Shown one piece after another: positions 63,500-64,000 of a DNA stretch of 64,000 bases. Each line of letters starts with the position of its first letter. Position 1 is the stretch's first letter. The DNA lies in NCBI RefSeq assembly GCF_002245495.1, contig NZ_NQJF01000009.1:62001-126000 (forward strand), in the 5' to 3' direction. The notes under the pieces are model-generated. The model worked only from the letters and a program-made list of their open reading frames with translations. It was not told the DNA's origin and ran no database searches. Source of the stretch: Oceanimonas baumannii. Its GTDB lineage: Bacteria > Pseudomonadota > Gammaproteobacteria > Enterobacterales > Aeromonadaceae. Position numbers and translations under genes: made by a program.

Positions 63500-64000
63500 T
63501 TACCCGGCCAGGCGGGCCAACAGGCGGGCGGCCACACGGGCCGTTAGTGACTGGTGATCACGGGCCGGATTGAGCTCGGCAATATCGGCCATCATCACCT
63601 TGTTACTGGCAAGAATATGTTCCAGCGCAGCTTCCAGCAGACCCATCTCCATGCCCCGCACCGCCGGCGCACTGACGCCAGGGGCCAGACTGGCGGGTAA
63701 CACATCCAGACAAATGGTCAGATAGATAACATCTACTTCTGCCAATGCCTGATCCAGTGCGTCAAACAGGACATCCGGATTCCAGCCAGCCAGCTGCTCA
63801 TCCAGCACAATGCGGGTATTCAGCTGCTCGGCCCGTTCAAACAGGGCCGCCGTATTGTGGTAACGGCTGACCCCGATGCAGGTGTAATGAAAGGGAGTAC
63901 CCAGCTGTTCGCACAGCTGCGCACACTGATTAAAAGGCGTGCCGGAGCTGGCCCGGGCTGAACGACGTAAATCCAGGTGTGCATCAAAATTAATAATGCC
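63500..64000 (-). CDS. hutG: Formimidoylglutamase HutG (partial, N-terminus outside window)
   Basis: Manganese enzyme of the arginase family that hydrolyses N-formimidoyl-glutamate to formamide and glutamate, a step of histidine utilisation. About 166 C-terminal residues are visible. Metal ligands are in IINFDAHLDLR and TICLDVLPAS, with SAPAVRGMEMG typical of HutG; the preceding part (CIGVSRYHNT) also matches the family. The start lies beyond base 64000. The reading frame is open to the window edge. Confidence 0.85.
   Translation of the reverse strand, partial: GIINFDAHLDLRRSARASSGTPFNQCAQLCEQLGTPFHYTCIGVSRYHNTAALFERAEQLNTRIVLDEQLAGWNPDVLFDALDQALAEVDVIYLTICLDVLPASLAPGVSAPAVRGMEMGLLEAALEHILASNKVMMADIAELNPARDHQSLTARVAARLLARLAG

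Overview
This window looks like chromosomal DNA of a marine or brackish gammaproteobacterium, probably near the Aeromonadales (Oceanimonas/Oceanisphaera/Zobellella type). The basis is E. coli-like gene blocks (cyoABCDE, ftsYEX-rpoH, rsmD-yhhL, yibN-secB-gpsA beside gpmI-envC, fabR-yijD, ydbH-ynbE-ydbL), fairly high GC and a CsrB-type regulatory RNA. The placement is inferred from protein character and gene order, not from a search. No rRNA, tRNA, CRISPR array, phage or insertion sequence was seen.

Layout. 1-4545: cytochrome bo3 quinol oxidase operon cyoABCDE on the minus strand, with cyoE cut by the window edge. 4688-6660: an unknown membrane protein, a LysE-type exporter and the nucleotidase YjjG, followed by about 550 bases of repeats and hairpins. 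7208-18000: purine/allantoin block with ureidoglycine aminohydrolase, a guanine deaminase, LysR and GntR regulators, and two tandem copies of a racemase plus NCS1 permease module, interrupted by a secreted metzincin protease. 18217-24285: YeeN, a flavin reductase, BioH, ComF, NfuA, GpsA, SecB and YibN. 24501-29970: GpmI, EnvC, a small Cys-cluster protein, a ChaC-type enzyme, a PanM-like GNAT protein and FumC. 29971-30318: three repeat families packed into one gap. 30319-31665: DNA photolyase. 31733-40640: a complete 2-aminoethylphosphonate (AEP) uptake and degradation locus (phnS, phnX, phnW, phnR, phnT, fused phnUV, plus a FAD oxidoreductase and a broken EamA permease) with shared TGGTNNNNACCA operators. 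40691-47684: glpX, can, rpoH, ftsX, ftsE, ftsY, rsmD, yhhL. 48029-48302: a CsrB-like RNA with a UvrY/GacA box upstream. 48591-59756: SseA, YijD, FabR, a sodium symporter, an exported oligopeptidase B, the YdbL/YnbE/YdbH lipid-transport set, small conserved proteins and an M14 carboxypeptidase. 59956-62062: a WYL-domain regulator followed by a second-type FtsZ. 62258-64000: GltS and the C-terminal part of HutG.

How genes work together. AllE, the guanine deaminase, racemases and NCS1 permeases fit import and breakdown of purine-derived ureides. The phn locus imports AEP, transaminates it (PhnW) and cleaves phosphonoacetaldehyde (PhnX) to acetaldehyde and phosphate. The most unusual items are the FtsZ paralogue behind a WYL regulator with a terminator-like hairpin between them, the 13-unit repeat in FtsY, the exported racemase homologue whose signal peptide is cut off from a start codon, and the exported oligopeptidase B.
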